NCBI RefSeq assembly: GCF_038789205.1
Contig: NZ_CP128355.1
Location: forward strand, 2,108,001-2,172,000
Origin: Staphylococcus hsinchuensis
GTDB lineage: Bacteria > Bacillota > Bacilli > Staphylococcales > Staphylococcaceae
Length of the DNA stretch: 64,000 bases
Direction of reading: 5' to 3'
The notes beneath the pieces are model-generated. The model did no database searches and was not told the origin of the DNA. It saw only the letters and a program-made list of their open reading frames with translations. Shown piece by piece: positions 52,621 through 62,395 of this stretch (position 1 is the first letter of the stretch; every line of letters begins with the position of its first letter). The translations under genes were made by a program, and so were the position numbers.

Positions 52621-53088
52621 TTATTGATTTTGTTTTAATACACGAGACATTTCTTCGATTTTACCTGCATGTAATGGGATATGAATTGCATTTAACACAA
52701 GCAATTCATCTAATGTTTTACAGCCTGCAATCGGTTGATCTAATTCTATTTCTAATTGTTCATCAGTAAGGTTCTCTGCACGTTCTGGTAGTGTTTTAAT
52801 ATGGTTGAATATTTCTTCAATACTTGGTGGTTCAACATCTCCCCAATCTTTTGGAGACGTACCATATCCGAAAAATTGTGTGTATTTTTGAATGTCTACT
52901 TCATTTTGTTCGCAAATAGATAAACCACTTTCAAAAATCGTTAAGACATGTCCATATTGCCAATGTAATGTATTAGGAAAGAATTCACTTTCCTTGTCTA
53001 AAACTACTTCATTACCCCAACTTTCGTAGTTGCTCAATAAATAATTTACGCCTGTATCAATCACGTTGAAAACTGTTTTTTTAGTCAA
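52621..53088 (-). CDS. DinB/YfiT-fold metal-dependent protein
   Basis: The 155-residue four-helix-bundle protein has candidate metal-ligand His in TLHWQYGHVLT near residue 45 and in NAIHIPLHAGKIEEM near the C-terminus (HxxxH). The DinB superfamily includes bacillithiol S-transferases and hydrolases. It is not DNA polymerase IV. It lies between the aminotransferase and groEL and is closed by terminators on both sides. Confidence 0.82.
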   Translation of the reverse strand: MTKKTVFNVIDTGVNYLLSNYESWGNEVVLDKESEFFPNTLHWQYGHVLTIFESGLSICEQNEVDIQKYTQFFGYGTSPKDWGDVEPPSIEEIFNHIKTLPERAENLTDEQLEIELDQPIAGCKTLDELLVLNAIHIPLHAGKIEEMSRVLKQNQ

Positions 53089-53162
53089 TTTGTTTCTCCC
53101 CCTTTTACGAAACTCAGAAACTATTCTTAATTATAATACCCTTTACTTATATTCTTATACAT

Positions 53163-53203
53163 AAAAAAATCACCACGAGTTTCAATACTCATGGTGATTT
53201 TAT
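53163..53203 (-). terminator. Terminator of groESL
   Basis: AAAATCACCA.GAG / CTCATGGTGATTTT stem with one mismatch, between the groEL stop and the DinB-fold gene. The minus strand continues TTTTTTTAT. Confidence 0.85.
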
Positions 53204-53263
53204 ATTGACAACCGTTATTAATGGCAAAGTCAAATTATGATATGACCATTATTCAGTTGCTTA

Positions 53264-54895
<1,632 letters not shown>

Positions 54896-54943
54896 TTACA
54901 TACCTCCATTTATGTGTATTACATTTTTATATTTAAAAGTTTA

Positions 54944-55249
<306 letters not shown>

Positions 55250-55257
55250 TCAATTTA

Positions 55258-55284
55258 TTAGCAGTTGAATGTGTTGAGTGCTAA
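55258..55284. promoter_or_regulatory. CIRCE element (HrcA operator) of groESL
   Basis: GAGTGCTAA and TTAGCAGTT flank a 9-bp spacer. One arm is consensus; in the other, TTAGCACTC has become TTAGCAGTT (two changes). HrcA repression of groESL is established in staphylococci; the weaker arm may lower affinity. Confidence 0.88.
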
Positions 55285-55299
55285 TGTAGTATCTATAAT

Positions 55300-55316
55300 A
55301 ATCAAATTTGGTCAAC
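55300..55316 (+). promoter_or_regulatory. Probable CtsR box overlapping the groESL -35
   Basis: AATCAAA and GGTCAAC spaced by TTT match the tandem CtsR heptad (RGTCAAA-NNN-RGTCAAA) with few changes. The minus strand of the second heptad is TTGACC, the probable groESL -35. Dual HrcA/CtsR control is known in S. aureus. Confidence 0.6.
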
Positions 55317-55404
55317 ATTTCAAGTTATAACGTTTGTCATTAACTTTGTACGTTAGTTCATTTTACGATAGAATGAATTATAATCTTTATTTTGGAGGTA
55401 CATC

Positions 55405-56151
55405 ATGTCGCGTATTTGGGTGTCAGTATTGACATTATTAATTTATGGACTTGCGCAATTAGGTGTTAGCTTTATGCAAATGGCAGGTCTATTTAAAAAT
55501 TTAAAAGGTAAAGATTTAATTTTTACTAGTATTTACACACAAGTAGCCTTTTTTATCATCGCAGCAATTTTAATTGTAACTATACATCAATTTGTGAAAA
55601 ATCCAACACGATTAGATCAACAACCTAAAGAGGAAAAAAGATATGTTGTGTTATGGGCCATTGTCGGTTTAGTCGTCGTAATGATATACCAAATGGCTGC
55701 AAACTTAATCAATATATATGTATTTGGAGCCCCAGAAAAAAGTCCTAACACGGATAGATTAATGAAAGTTGCACAAGAAATACCATTCTTCATTATTTTA
55801 ATTTCAACAGTGGGACCTATTTTAGAAGAATATGTCTTCCGTAAAGTGATATTTGGTGAACTTTTCAATATGATGAAAGGTAATAAAGTAATAAGATTCT
55901 TAATTGCTGCTATTGTAAGTTCAGCAATATTCAGTTTGGCACACGGAGATCCAGCATACTTCCTTACATATTTTGGAATGGGCTTCATTTTAGCTATTTT
56001 TTATGCATATACTAAACGTATTTGGGTATCAATTTTAATTCATATAATGCAAAATAGTATTGTCGTTATATTCCAAGTTGTTATAGGTCCAGACAAATTA
56101 AAAGAAATACAAGAGAAAGCATCATTTATTTACCATTTGATTTTCTTATAA
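55405..56151 (+). CDS. mroQ: MroQ, CPBP-family intramembrane protease
   Basis: The 248-residue polytopic protein of the Abi/CPBP (type II CAAX protease-like) family has EEYVFRKVIFGE near residue 139 (EExxxR), FSLAHGDPAYF (FxxxH) and HIMQNS. In S. aureus MroQ lies beside agr and promotes AgrD/AIP processing or export and so quorum sensing. It is convergent with sdrH and shares a terminator with it. Confidence 0.92.
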   Translation: MSRIWVSVLTLLIYGLAQLGVSFMQMAGLFKNLKGKDLIFTSIYTQVAFFIIAAILIVTIHQFVKNPTRLDQQPKEEKRYVVLWAIVGLVVVMIYQMAANLINIYVFGAPEKSPNTDRLMKVAQEIPFFIILISTVGPILEEYVFRKVIFGELFNMMKGNKVIRFLIAAIVSSAIFSLAHGDPAYFLTYFGMGFILAIFYAYTKRIWVSILIHIMQNSIVVIFQVVIGPDKLKEIQEKASFIYHLIFL

Positions 56152-56182
56152 TGTGAAACATAACTTGAAAAAGTTATTTAAA

Positions 56183-56227
56183 TAAAGAGAAACTAAGCAT
56201 AATGATTATGCTTAGTTTCTCTTTTTC
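56183..56227. terminator. Bidirectional terminator, mroQ / sdrH
   Basis: A perfect stem of about 18 bp (AAAGAGAAACTAAGCAT / ATGCTTAGTTTCTCTTT) with a 7-nt loop and T runs on both strands. Confidence 0.95.
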
Positions 56228-56261
56228 TATTTAATATTTTATGCTAATACAAATTTATCTT

Positions 56262-59200
56262 TTATGACGTACTTTTTGCTTTGTCGTCATTTTTACGTTT
56301 AACAAAGAAACCAATCAACACACCTAGAAAGATTGTGACTATAGCAATAATTAATCCAAATAATGTACGTTCAAATTTGATACCATTGGAATCCTTTTTA
56401 CTCGGATCAGTTGTTTGCGTATACTCTTGATCACTGCTCGTATGATATTCATATTTTCCATTTACTTTCGAACTTGCGTTTTCTTTTAAGTCAGGCATTG
56501 AACCAATTTCACCAGTAACGAGCGCTAATACTTGTTTATCCAGATTTTCATAGTAATCTTTAGCTTTAAGTGGATTAAAATATTGGAATTTAAAATAATT
56601 TGTCCCTTGTTGCAAACGATTTAAAAATGAATTATCTGGGAAACGCTGTCTCTTTAACAATGAAGAAATATCTTTGTTCGAAACTTTACCAATTTTATTT
56701 AAATGTTTCACTTGATTTAAAATAAAAGGATTGTACTTAAATGATCCGTCCGCCATTTGTTTGAAGCGGTGTATTAATTGGTTATCATCGTTACCCTTTT
56801 CTCTATCTGAAAAAGGTCTATAACCAAATATATTAAAATCCTCAATATTTTTTTGAGCTGTTGTTTGATGTTGACCACTATCAGTGTTGAATGAACGAGA
56901 TAGATTGTCATCATACGTGTTTGAATTATATTTGTTTCGATTAAATGTTGAGCTTCTACCGACTGTTCCATTGTGATGGTTATGTGATGTAGAAGAAATA
57001 TGATTGTCATTAGATTTAATATCTAATGGAGATTTATAGTCTAAGCTACGATGTGGTTGAACTGGAACTCCTATATTATTTGACTGATGATCTCGATTAT
57101 TGTTTGGGAATTCTGCCCTATGATGACTATTATGATGTGAATTTGAATGGTTTGGTTTCGTTGGCACGCTATCAGAACTACTATCATTATTGTCATGTGT
57201 AGGCGTTGGGAAAATTACCCCACCGTCGTTTGAATTTTCACCATGCGTCTCATGAGGTGTTGAATGATTAGTTGAGTCATTATGCGTTCCACCATCTGAA
57301 TGTGTAGGTGTTTCGCTAGAGTTGTTATCCGAATCGGTTGGACTTTCACTCGACCCACCATTTGTATTATTATCAGGACGATCTGGGTTTGTTGAACCAT
57401 CGTTTGAGCCGTTATTATTTCCATCATCTGGAGTATCGGGCACTATAGGTCCGGAATTTGAACCATTGTCCGTTTTGTCTGGGTATGACGGTTCTTCATT
57501 TGAGCTACCCTCTTCACCATTATTTTGGCCGTCATCTGGGTTTGTTGGTTCTTCATTTGACCCATCATCTTGACCATCGTCTGGAGTATCTGGGTACGTT
57601 GGTTCCTCACTTGACCCATCATCTTGACCATCGTCGGGATTATCGGGATTCGTTGGCTCCTCGCTTGAGCCATCGTCTTGGCCATCATCTGGCTCCGTTG
57701 GCTCTTCACTTGAGCCATCACCTTGGCCATCGTTCTGACCGTCATCTGGGTTTGTCGGTTCTTCGCTAGAACCATCGTTTTGGCCATCGTTTTGACCGTC
57801 ATCTGGATTTGTTGGCTCCTCGCCTGAGCCATCATTTTCGCCATCGTCTGGATTATCTGGATCTGTTGGTTCCTCACTTGATCCGTCATCTTGGCCATCG
57901 TCGGAATTATCGGGATCCGTTGGCTCTTCACTTGACCCATCATCTTGACCATCGTTCTGGCCGTCATCTGGATTTGTTGGCTCCTCACTTGATCCATCAT
58001 CTTGACCATCGTTCTGGTCGTCATCTGGATTTGTCGGTTCTTCACTTGAACCATCATCTTGACCACCGTCTGGGTTATCTGGATCCGTTGGCTCTTCACT
58101 TGAGCCATCACCTTGACCATCATTCTGGCCGTCATCTGGCTCCGTTGGTTCCTCGCTTGAGCCATCATCTTGGCCATCGTTCTGACCGTCATCTGGCTCC
58201 GTTGGTTCCTCGCTTGAGCCATCATCTTGGCCATCGTTCTGACCGTCATCTGGCTCCGTTGGTTCCTCGCTTGAGCCATCATCTTGGCCATCGTTCTGAC
58301 CGTCATCTGGCTCCGTTGGTTCCTCGCTAGAACCATCGTTTTGACCGTCATCTGGATTTGTTGGCTCCTCGCCTGAGCCATCATCTTGACCATCGTCTGG
58401 ATCTGACGGTTCTTCGCTTGATCCATCATCTTGACCATCGTTCTGACCGTCATCTGGATCGGTCGGCTCCTCACTTGATCCATCATCTTGACCGTCGTCT
58501 GGGTTATCTGGATCTGTCGGTTCCTCACTTGATCCATCATTTTGGCCATCGTCTGGGTTATCTGGATTCGTTGGTTCCTCACTTGAGCCATCATCTTGAC
58601 CATCGTCGGGATTATTTGGGTCTGTTGGTTCCTCACTTGATCCGTCATCTTCACCATCGTCTGGGTTATCTGGATCCGTTGGCTCTTCACTTGACCCATC
58701 ATCTTGGCCATCGTCGGGATTATTTGGGTCTGTTGGTTCCTCACTTGAGCCATCATTTTCGCCATCGTCTGGATTATCTGGATCCGTTGGCTCTTCACTT
58801 GACCCATCATCTTGGCCATCGTCTGGATTATCTGGATCCGTTGGCTCTTCACTTGACCCATCATCTTGACCATCGTCTGGGTTATCTGGATCCGTTGGCT
58901 CTTCACTTGACCCATCATCTTGGCTATCGTCTGGATTATCCGGATTCGTTGGTTCTTCACTTGATCCATCATCTTGACCGCCGTCTGTGTTATCTGGATC
59001 TGTCGGTTCTTCACTTGAACCATCATTTTGGCCGTCATCAGAATCAGCTGAGTCGGTTGGTTCTTCGCTTGAGCCATTATCAATGCCATCGTTCAAATCA
59101 GTGTCATCACTATCTGTTGAATTATCGTTAAAATCATTATTTAAGGTATTTGAAACATTTTCATTTAATTTATTTGGTGTATTTAAAGTTGAATCATATG

Positions 59201-59303
59201 GATACTGTGTTTCTTCACCATGTGTAGTTTTAGTTAATAACGATGCACTTAACACAAACACAAAACCTGAAATTGCAAATTTATGTTTTTTATTATTACT
59301 CAC
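56262..59303 (-). CDS. sdrH: SdrH-like membrane-anchored repeat surface protein
   Basis: The 1013-residue protein has a signal peptide (about residues 1-29) and about 30 acidic units of 15-19 residues built on DGSSEEPTDPDNPDDGQD (residues 78 to about 600). A Ser/Asn/His-rich linker follows, then a conserved domain (about 835-945: FNPLKAKDYYENLDKQVLAL, GEIGSMPDLKE) matching S. aureus SdrH as I recall it. The end is a membrane helix (GLIIAIVTIFLGVLIGFFV) and KRK tail without LPXTG, so it is not sortase-anchored. It is more than twice the S. aureus length. Start is GTG; its ribosome-binding site is a nine-G tract. Confidence 0.9.
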   Translation of the reverse strand: MSNNKKHKFAISGFVFVLSASLLTKTTHGEETQYPYDSTLNTPNKLNENVSNTLNNDFNDNSTDSDDTDLNDGIDNGSSEEPTDSADSDDGQNDGSSEEPTDPDNTDGGQDDGSSEEPTNPDNPDDSQDDGSSEEPTDPDNPDDGQDDGSSEEPTDPDNPDDGQDDGSSEEPTDPDNPDDGENDGSSEEPTDPNNPDDGQDDGSSEEPTDPDNPDDGEDDGSSEEPTDPNNPDDGQDDGSSEEPTNPDNPDDGQNDGSSEEPTDPDNPDDGQDDGSSEEPTDPDDGQNDGQDDGSSEEPSDPDDGQDDGSGEEPTNPDDGQNDGSSEEPTEPDDGQNDGQDDGSSEEPTEPDDGQNDGQDDGSSEEPTEPDDGQNDGQDDGSSEEPTEPDDGQNDGQGDGSSEEPTDPDNPDGGQDDGSSEEPTNPDDDQNDGQDDGSSEEPTNPDDGQNDGQDDGSSEEPTDPDNSDDGQDDGSSEEPTDPDNPDDGENDGSGEEPTNPDDGQNDGQNDGSSEEPTNPDDGQNDGQGDGSSEEPTEPDDGQDDGSSEEPTNPDNPDDGQDDGSSEEPTYPDTPDDGQDDGSNEEPTNPDDGQNNGEEGSSNEEPSYPDKTDNGSNSGPIVPDTPDDGNNNGSNDGSTNPDRPDNNTNGGSSESPTDSDNNSSETPTHSDGGTHNDSTNHSTPHETHGENSNDGGVIFPTPTHDNNDSSSDSVPTKPNHSNSHHNSHHRAEFPNNNRDHQSNNIGVPVQPHRSLDYKSPLDIKSNDNHISSTSHNHHNGTVGRSSTFNRNKYNSNTYDDNLSRSFNTDSGQHQTTAQKNIEDFNIFGYRPFSDREKGNDDNQLIHRFKQMADGSFKYNPFILNQVKHLNKIGKVSNKDISSLLKRQRFPDNSFLNRLQQGTNYFKFQYFNPLKAKDYYENLDKQVLALVTGEIGSMPDLKENASSKVNGKYEYHTSSDQEYTQTTDPSKKDSNGIKFERTLFGLIIAIVTIFLGVLIGFFVKRKNDDKAKSTS
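58140..58328. repeat. Identical 57-bp tandem repeats inside sdrH
   Basis: Three identical 57-bp copies start at 58140, 58197 and 58254, with a partial fourth from 58311 to 58328. Each encodes a 19-residue unit (SSEEPTEPDDGQNDGQDDG). The unit length is a multiple of three, so gain or loss keeps the frame. Identity contrasts with the diverged units around it and points to recent expansion. Confidence 0.95.
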
Positions 59304-59308
59304 TTGCT

Positions 59309-59317
59309 CCCCCCCCC
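59309..59317 (-). repeat. Nine-G tract in the sdrH ribosome-binding site
   Basis: On the minus strand GGGGGGGGG is followed by AGCAA and the GTG start. It forms the only Shine-Dalgarno-like sequence of sdrH. Slippage in such tracts changes spacing and strength of the site. Confidence 0.85.
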
Positions 59318-59496
59318 AATTTTAAGAAAAATACACTTCTAACACACTTATTATATTAGATATGTAGAAATATTTCATTAATTATAGCGTATATTTAAGA
59401 ATTAGGTTTATTTTAGAAATTTAATAAAGATAAATAGACAAATATAGGTATAATTGATATATTAAATATACAAAATAGATTGAAGGAGGGTCCTTT

Positions 59497-60126
59497 ATGG
59501 GACTATTTAATAAAAAATCAGATGACCTTACATCTTTACAAAATGCGATTGAAACAAGAAGAACGATATATAGTTTAGACACAGAAATTTCAATTTCAGA
59601 TGAGGACGTTGAAAACATCATTGAACATGCCATCAAACATGTGCCTTCATCATTTAATTCTCAATCTACACGAATCGTTTTATTATTGAACGATAATCAC
59701 AATAAATTTTGGGATATCACAAAAGCAACTTTAAAAGAAGTTATGGGTCCAGATAGAGATTTCCAACCTACTTCGGATAAAATTGATAATTTCAAACATT
59801 CACATGGAACAATCCTTTATTTTGAAGACGAAGACGTAATTAAAGGTTTACAAGATAAAATGCCTAATTACGCAGAAAACTTCGCTCTCTGGTCTAGCCA
59901 AACAAACGCTATGCACCAATTTGCCATATGGACTGCGTTAAGCACAAAAGGTATCGGAGCTTCTTTACAACACTATAATCCTATTGTTGATCAAGCGGTT
60001 ACTGAGACTTTTGACATTCCTAAATCATGGAAATTAATGGCACAAATGCCATTCGGTAATATTAGAGAAAACGCTGGAGACAAAGAATTCCAAGATATTA
60101 ACTCACGTTTTGTAGTAAAAAAATAA
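59497..60126 (+). CDS. Nitroreductase family flavoprotein
   Basis: The 209-residue FMN-dependent oxidoreductase of the NfsB/FRP superfamily has IETRRTIYSLD near residue 24 (phosphate-binding Arg), SSFNSQSTRIVLL, and a C-terminal IGASLQHYNP with WKLMAQMPFGN. It reduces quinones or nitro compounds with NAD(P)H. GAAGGAGGG precedes the ATG. It is divergent from sdrH and lies upstream of agr, as in S. aureus. Confidence 0.9.
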   Translation: MGLFNKKSDDLTSLQNAIETRRTIYSLDTEISISDEDVENIIEHAIKHVPSSFNSQSTRIVLLLNDNHNKFWDITKATLKEVMGPDRDFQPTSDKIDNFKHSHGTILYFEDEDVIKGLQDKMPNYAENFALWSSQTNAMHQFAIWTALSTKGIGASLQHYNPIVDQAVTETFDIPKSWKLMAQMPFGNIRENAGDKEFQDINSRFVVKK

Positions 60127-60131
60127 TTGAG

Positions 60132-60165
60132 ATAAAACAGAGATATACAGTATATCTCTGTTTTT
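60132..60165 (+). terminator. Terminator after the nitroreductase gene
   Basis: A perfect stem of about 15 bp (AAAACAGAGATATAC / GTATATCTCTGTTTT) followed by TTTTT. Confidence 0.92.
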
Positions 60166-60252
60166 TACGATTTTATTTTATGTTAAAGATTTTTGAATAA
60201 TCTGATAATATTTAGTATAGTTGCCATAATAACAATTTAAGGGGCGATATAC

Positions 60253-61038
60253 ATGAATATCGAAATTTTTCAATTTAAAGTTGAGCCTGCAAACGTAGAA
60301 CAAAATGAAGCGGTCATTAAAAAATGCTTTGAACAATATGTAACTTCTGACACAGATGTGGTGGTTTTGCCTGAAATGTGGAACAACGGCTATGCATTAC
60401 CTCATTTAGAAGGTTTAGCAGATAAAGAATTAACAAGAAGCAAAGCATTTATAGGAAAACTAGCATTTAACTACGATGTCGATATTATTGCTGGGTCAGT
60501 TTCAAATAAACACGATGGTAGCGTTTATAATACTGCTTTCACCGTTAATAATAATGGAGAAATTATTAATCAATACGACAAAGTCCATCTTGTTCCTATG
60601 TTAGATGAACCCAAGTTCTTAGCACCAGGTGATGTAGTGCCAGAAAGCTTTAATTTAACAAATGGAATCAGTGCTACACAAATTATCTGTTATGATTTAC
60701 GTTTTCCCGAATTATTAAGATATCCAGCTCGCACCGGTGCACAAGTGGCTTTCTATGTTGCACAATGGCCAGACGTTAGAGCTGATCATTGGGTTGCGTT
60801 ATTAAAAGCACGTGCAATTGAAAATGATATGTTTATCGTTGCTTGTAATGGATGTGGAGATGATGGCAAAACACTTTATGCAGGTCAATCAATGGTCATT
60901 AACCCAAATGGAGAAATTGTGGCTAGCTTAAAAGACAAAGAAGATCATTTAACATATGAGCTTGATATAAATGAAGTACAACAACAACGGAAAAATATTC
61001 CTGTCTTCGAAAGTATAAAACCGAGTCTTTATAAATAA
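60253..61038 (+). CDS. Carbon-nitrogen hydrolase (nitrilase/omega-amidase family)
   Basis: The 261-residue nitrilase-superfamily enzyme has the Glu-Lys-Cys triad: Glu in VVLPEMWNNGY near residue 41, Lys in YDKVHLVPM near residue 109, and Cys in IICYDLRFPELLRYPA near residue 143. It resembles YafV-type omega-amidases. AAGGGGCG precedes the ATG. It is convergent with RNAIII and they share a terminator. Confidence 0.92.
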   Translation: MNIEIFQFKVEPANVEQNEAVIKKCFEQYVTSDTDVVVLPEMWNNGYALPHLEGLADKELTRSKAFIGKLAFNYDVDIIAGSVSNKHDGSVYNTAFTVNNNGEIINQYDKVHLVPMLDEPKFLAPGDVVPESFNLTNGISATQIICYDLRFPELLRYPARTGAQVAFYVAQWPDVRADHWVALLKARAIENDMFIVACNGCGDDGKTLYAGQSMVINPNGEIVASLKDKEDHLTYELDINEVQQQRKNIPVFESIKPSLYK

Positions 61039-61043
61039 AAAAT

Positions 61044-61075
61044 AAACCGTGAGCTTGGGAGGGACTCACGGTTTT
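61044..61075. terminator. RNAIII terminator (helix H14), shared with the nitrilase gene
   Basis: AACCGTGAG / CTCACGGTT stem; the RNAIII loop reads TCCCTCCCAAG, the highly conserved C-rich H14 loop. TTTATTTTTTATTTA follows on the minus strand and GTTTTAATTA on the plus strand. Confidence 0.93.
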
Positions 61076-61620
61076 AATTATTAAGGGAATGTTTTGCAAT
61101 TATTTTTCTATCTATTTTTGGGGATGTTATTAATTATGAAAAAATTAGTGAATTTAACGATTAATTATAAATCGACAATTTTCAGATAGCTTACATGTTA
61201 AATTTAATTTGGCTCTGTTATAGTCAAATTAAATTGTATAGATTTGAGACTGGGAGAATCTACAAACCTAATAAAGATAACAATAATTTGAGACTGGGAA
61301 AGATCTACAAATTAAAGTATTGAGATGATTCTTGATTTTAGACTGGGAAAATCTACAAATCATATGTGAGTTGGGATCTTATCAGTACTACTTTACGAAA
61401 CCAAAAACCTTCGCTGAAATGTCTCTGTCTCTACATCAGCCTCCTATGTTTTTGTATTCAAAGAATTGAAAAACAGGGACTAATGTGCAAAAGAGACAAC
61501 TACACGAAGAAATGTCATCACATTAGTGTTTTAATTACACTCTTCTGCTAAGCATAATTAAAATAAATCCAAACATGAAATATGCATTTCAATTGGATTT
61601 GTTTATCACTTATTTGTGAT
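61045..61620 (-). ncRNA. rnaIII: RNAIII, agr effector RNA, without delta-toxin ORF
   Basis: The 3' domain matches S. aureus RNAIII closely: ACATGTAAGCTATC, TTCATAATTAATAACATCCC, CAAAAATAGAT, ACATTCCCTTAATAAT and the H14 terminator. The 5' end is placed at the ATCACAAATAAGTGAT hairpin just after the P3 -10. An H7-like loop (GATCCCAACTCAC) is at 61363-61384 and three extra C-rich hairpins follow at 61240-61362. No delta-toxin-like ORF is found in any minus-strand frame. A strong AGGAGG is followed by ATG and an immediate TAG stop near 61432. Confidence 0.92.
61240..61362 (-). repeat. Three tandem CCCAG-loop hairpins in RNAIII
   Basis: Hairpins at 61333-61362, 61285-61313 and 61240-61269 share inner AGA/TCT pairing. 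Loops are TTTTCCCAG, TCTTTCCCAG and TTCTCCCAG. Outer stems differ but pair in each: TGATTT/AAATCA, AATTTG/CAAATT, AGGTTTG/CAAATCT (one G-T). Confidence 0.85.
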
Positions 61621-61626
61621 AAAAGT

Positions 61627-61697
61627 ACATTAAACCATAATATTATTTTAAATCGTAAAAAAATTCCTAACTCATTACATTTTATTCTTAACTGTTA
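61627..61697 (-). promoter_or_regulatory. agr P3 promoter and AgrA boxes (RNAIII)
   Basis: AgrA-box-like repeats on the minus strand are TAACAGTTAAGAA (61685-61697) and AATGAGTTAGGAA (61664-61676), 21 bp apart. A -10-like TAATGT (61627-61632) lies 7-12 bp before the predicted RNAIII start. Confidence 0.85.
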
Positions 61698-61735
61698 GTA
61701 AAAATATGTTAAAATGAGTTTTGTAAATGTAAAAA

Positions 61736-61802
61736 ACAGTTAGGCGTTAGAAATGTACAGTTAGGCATTAATTCGCATGATTTTTTAATAAAATTGTATA
61801 AT
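61736..61802 (+). promoter_or_regulatory. agr P2 promoter and AgrA boxes (agrBDCA)
   Basis: ACAGTTAGGCGTT (61736-61748) and ACAGTTAGGCATT (61757-61769) are near-identical AgrA boxes spaced 21 bp, followed by -10 TATAAT (61797-61802) with a long spacer as in S. aureus P2. The start of transcription falls next to the agrB ribosome-binding site. Confidence 0.9.
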
Positions 61803-61823
61803 ACATCTAAGGAGAGAAACGTG

Positions 61824-62393
61824 ATGTCTAAAGTTATTGACCGTAAAATTGATAGTTTTTCTAGGTATTTGCAACAACGAAACAACTTAGATCATATTGA
61901 ATTTCTTAAAGTACGTTTGGGGATACAAGTAGCGGTTAGTAATTTTTTCAAAACGATTGTCACGTATGGTGTTTCTATCCTATTTGATGCCTTTCTATAC
62001 ACTCTAACTACACATTTATCATACTTTCTCATACGAAGGTATGCCCATGGCGCACATGCAAAATCGTCTATTATGTGTCATGTACAAAATTTATTGTTAT
62101 TTGTTTTTTTACCTTGGGGTATAGCTCATATTTATATACCATCATATGTAATGTATATTTTGGCATGTTTCGGAATCATAATTCTTTTTATTTATGCACC
62201 AGCAGAAACTAAAAAGCAACCGATTCCAGAGCGACTTAAAAAAGGTAAAAAAGTAAAAGCAATATCAGTAGCATTAGTCTTATTATTTATTTCCGTTTTT
62301 GTCCCTTTAGTCTATCAGCAATTAATTTTATTAGGTATATTGTTAATATCTACAACACAATTACCTATATTTTTTCCTAAGGAGGATGTTTAA
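61824..62393 (+). CDS. agrB: AgrB, membrane peptidase processing AgrD
   Basis: The 189-residue polytopic cysteine endopeptidase has the catalytic His78 and Cys85 in RRYAHGAHAKSSIMC, spaced as His77/Cys84 of S. aureus. It removes the AgrD C-tail and forms the thiolactone. The ATG at 61824 follows AAGGAGAG; an adjacent GTG is possible. The open frame extends ten codons upstream but into the promoter. It ends 2 bp before agrD. Confidence 0.96.
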   Translation: MSKVIDRKIDSFSRYLQQRNNLDHIEFLKVRLGIQVAVSNFFKTIVTYGVSILFDAFLYTLTTHLSYFLIRRYAHGAHAKSSIMCHVQNLLLFVFLPWGIAHIYIPSYVMYILACFGIIILFIYAPAETKKQPIPERLKKGKKVKAISVALVLLFISVFVPLVYQQLILLGILLISTTQLPIFFPKEDV

Positions 62394-62395
62394 AG

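Noticed and set aside
52621..53088. DinB-fold protein read as DNA polymerase IV
   Set aside because: The name is shared, but this is the YfiT/DinB four-helix-bundle family; the real polymerase IV is at 12316-13386.
56800..59080. Repeat array considered as a CRISPR
   Set aside because: The repeats are contiguous, in frame and coding; there are no unique spacers and no cas genes.
57443..59089. A 548-codon minus-strand frame overlapping sdrH, and several long plus-strand frames (57458-57769, 57809-58330, 58358-59131)
   Set aside because: They are shadows: the in-frame 45-57 bp repeats lack stops in several frames, and the products (Met/Gln/Arg- or Leu/His-rich repeats) have no ribosome-binding site or recognisable domain.
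61425..61440. AGGAGG-CTG-ATG-TAG in RNAIII as an hld start
   Set aside because: The frame stops at codon two and the spacing is short; the following frame does not resemble a delta-toxin.
61366..61551. A 61-codon plus-strand ORF opposite RNAIII
   Set aside because: It lies antisense to the structured 5' half of RNAIII, has no ribosome-binding site, and its sequence follows RNAIII structure rather than any protein family.
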